From assembly GCA_013216135.1 (NCBI GenBank), contig JABSOS010000021.1, positions 1 through 52,051 of the forward strand: a stretch of DNA of 52,051 nucleotides, read 5' to 3'. A model generated the notes under the pieces. That model was not told the origin of the DNA. It was given only the letters and a program-made list of their open reading frames with translations, and ran no database searches. The stretch comes from Candidatus Caenarcanales bacterium (GTDB lineage: Bacteria > Cyanobacteriota > Vampirovibrionia > LMEP-6097). Position numbers and translations under genes: made by a program. Each line of letters begins with the position of its first letter. Position 1 is the first letter of the stretch. Of the stretch, positions 51,516 through 52,051 are shown piece by piece.

Positions 51516-52051
51516 AAACAATCTTTTACCTGTTCTTTTAAACTAGGGTTTAGACTATTTAAGAAAAATAAAGAAGATCGAAAAGAATCATTTTTAAAAC
51601 CAATATCTTCCAACGCTTTACACTTATCGACACTTTGTTCTATATATTTATCATGACCTAACTCTAAGCCCTTATCAGGCACCAGAAAATAGGCTGCTAG
51701 CTCATAATCATACTAATGAGCTCCTTGAGGAGTAATATAAGGTAACCTAAGAGGAAACTCTTTCACATCTAGAACTTCTGGATTGATAGTCCAACCTCTT
51801 TTATGGCGAAACTTACCATCTGAGTCTTCTCTTACAAAATGATAATCTCTCTTATCACCATCATGGTAAATATAAAAAGCAACCCTATAATATCCTTCCT
51901 TTCTGGTGTCTTTATCAGAAAGTATTAAACCATCAGTTTCTATTGCATCAATTAATTTATCTGTATATTCTTTTGGCTCTAGACCATTAAACTTTATGAT
52001 TCTTTAGAAATTACTAACTCGTACAACTCCTTTTCTAGCTCCTGATTGTTT
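51512..52051 (-). pseudogene. Degraded hypothetical gene, 5' end beyond the window
   Basis: One long minus-strand frame reads as protein from about 51994 down to the TAA at 51512-51514 but is cut by an in-frame TAG at 51713-51715. Upstream of about 52003 the coding signal jumps frame (LEKELYELVISKE). The content has DYHFVREDSDGKFRHKRGW, INPEVLDV, then after the stop YDYELAAYFLVPDKGLELG. This order (DYH..R.D..G...HK.G ... D ... YF.VP) resembles a family of hypothetical proteins known from intracellular bacteria, but I would not name it. Two disruptions make it a pseudogene here unless the sequence is in error. Confidence 0.55.

Noticed and set aside
1..52051. tRNA, rRNA or CRISPR array
   Set aside because: I looked through the intergenic gaps and saw no cloverleaf with a T-loop GTTCGA core, no rRNA stretch and no regularly spaced direct repeats.

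Overview
The window is a 52 kb AT-rich bacterial chromosome segment. The best taxonomic clue is the RNA polymerase operon at 24497-33572. The largest subunit is split into rpoC1 and rpoC2, and the trigger loop of RpoC2 is interrupted by an insertion of about 610 residues. That arrangement is the classic signature of Cyanobacteria and plastids. No photosynthesis gene is seen, composition is very AT-rich, and toxins and unfamiliar hydrophilic proteins are abundant, so I infer a non-photosynthetic relative (Melainabacteria/Vampirovibrionia-like). That placement is inference, not something the sequence proves. The code is standard: TAA, TAG and TGA all end genes and Trp is TGG.

Layout. 1-3770 is a mobile or defence-like block: a large serine recombinase, then a ribbon-helix-helix protein, a small TTG-start protein, a group II-like reverse transcriptase with a YSDN active-site box, an 11-bp inverted repeat and an unknown 191-residue protein. 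3829-12491 is accessory: a TM2/SHOCT membrane protein, a TRL-like and another small secreted protein, a non-coding stretch with nested hairpins (5290-5480), a membrane-anchored T5orf172 (GIY-YIG-like) protein, a RelE-like toxin with a Panacea (DUF4065) antitoxin, an aminotransferase interrupted by an in-frame TGA, and YjbQ. 12640-16803 holds a secreted modular protein and an aguB-aguA pair (agmatine to putrescine).

16907-24276 carries three unknown genes, a tripartite HBL/NHE-type alpha-helical pore-forming toxin cluster (20059, 21281, 22486) whose second gene is frameshifted, and an MCE-domain lipid-transport protein. rpoB-rpoC1-rpoC2 follows and ends in a textbook terminator. 33776-42067 alternates housekeeping genes (ftsY, etfB) with pentapeptide-repeat paralogues that share an upstream motif. 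In one paralogue the gene is divided by a TGA exactly at the junction of two segments that are fused in the other copy.

42120-52051 has a CDF metal transporter, a tandem pair of secreted paralogues with a duplicated upstream motif, a hipBA toxin-antitoxin locus with three operator-like boxes exactly 50 bp apart, small membrane proteins, an MscS-family channel divergent from a ketopantoate reductase, and a degraded gene running off the right edge.

Two themes recur. Several genes are broken by single frameshifts or in-frame stops although the long rpo genes are intact. Many genes lack a Shine-Dalgarno sequence and have a -10-like hexamer 5-8 nt before the start codon, which suggests leaderless mRNAs. 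No tRNA, rRNA, CRISPR array or complete insertion sequence was recognised.
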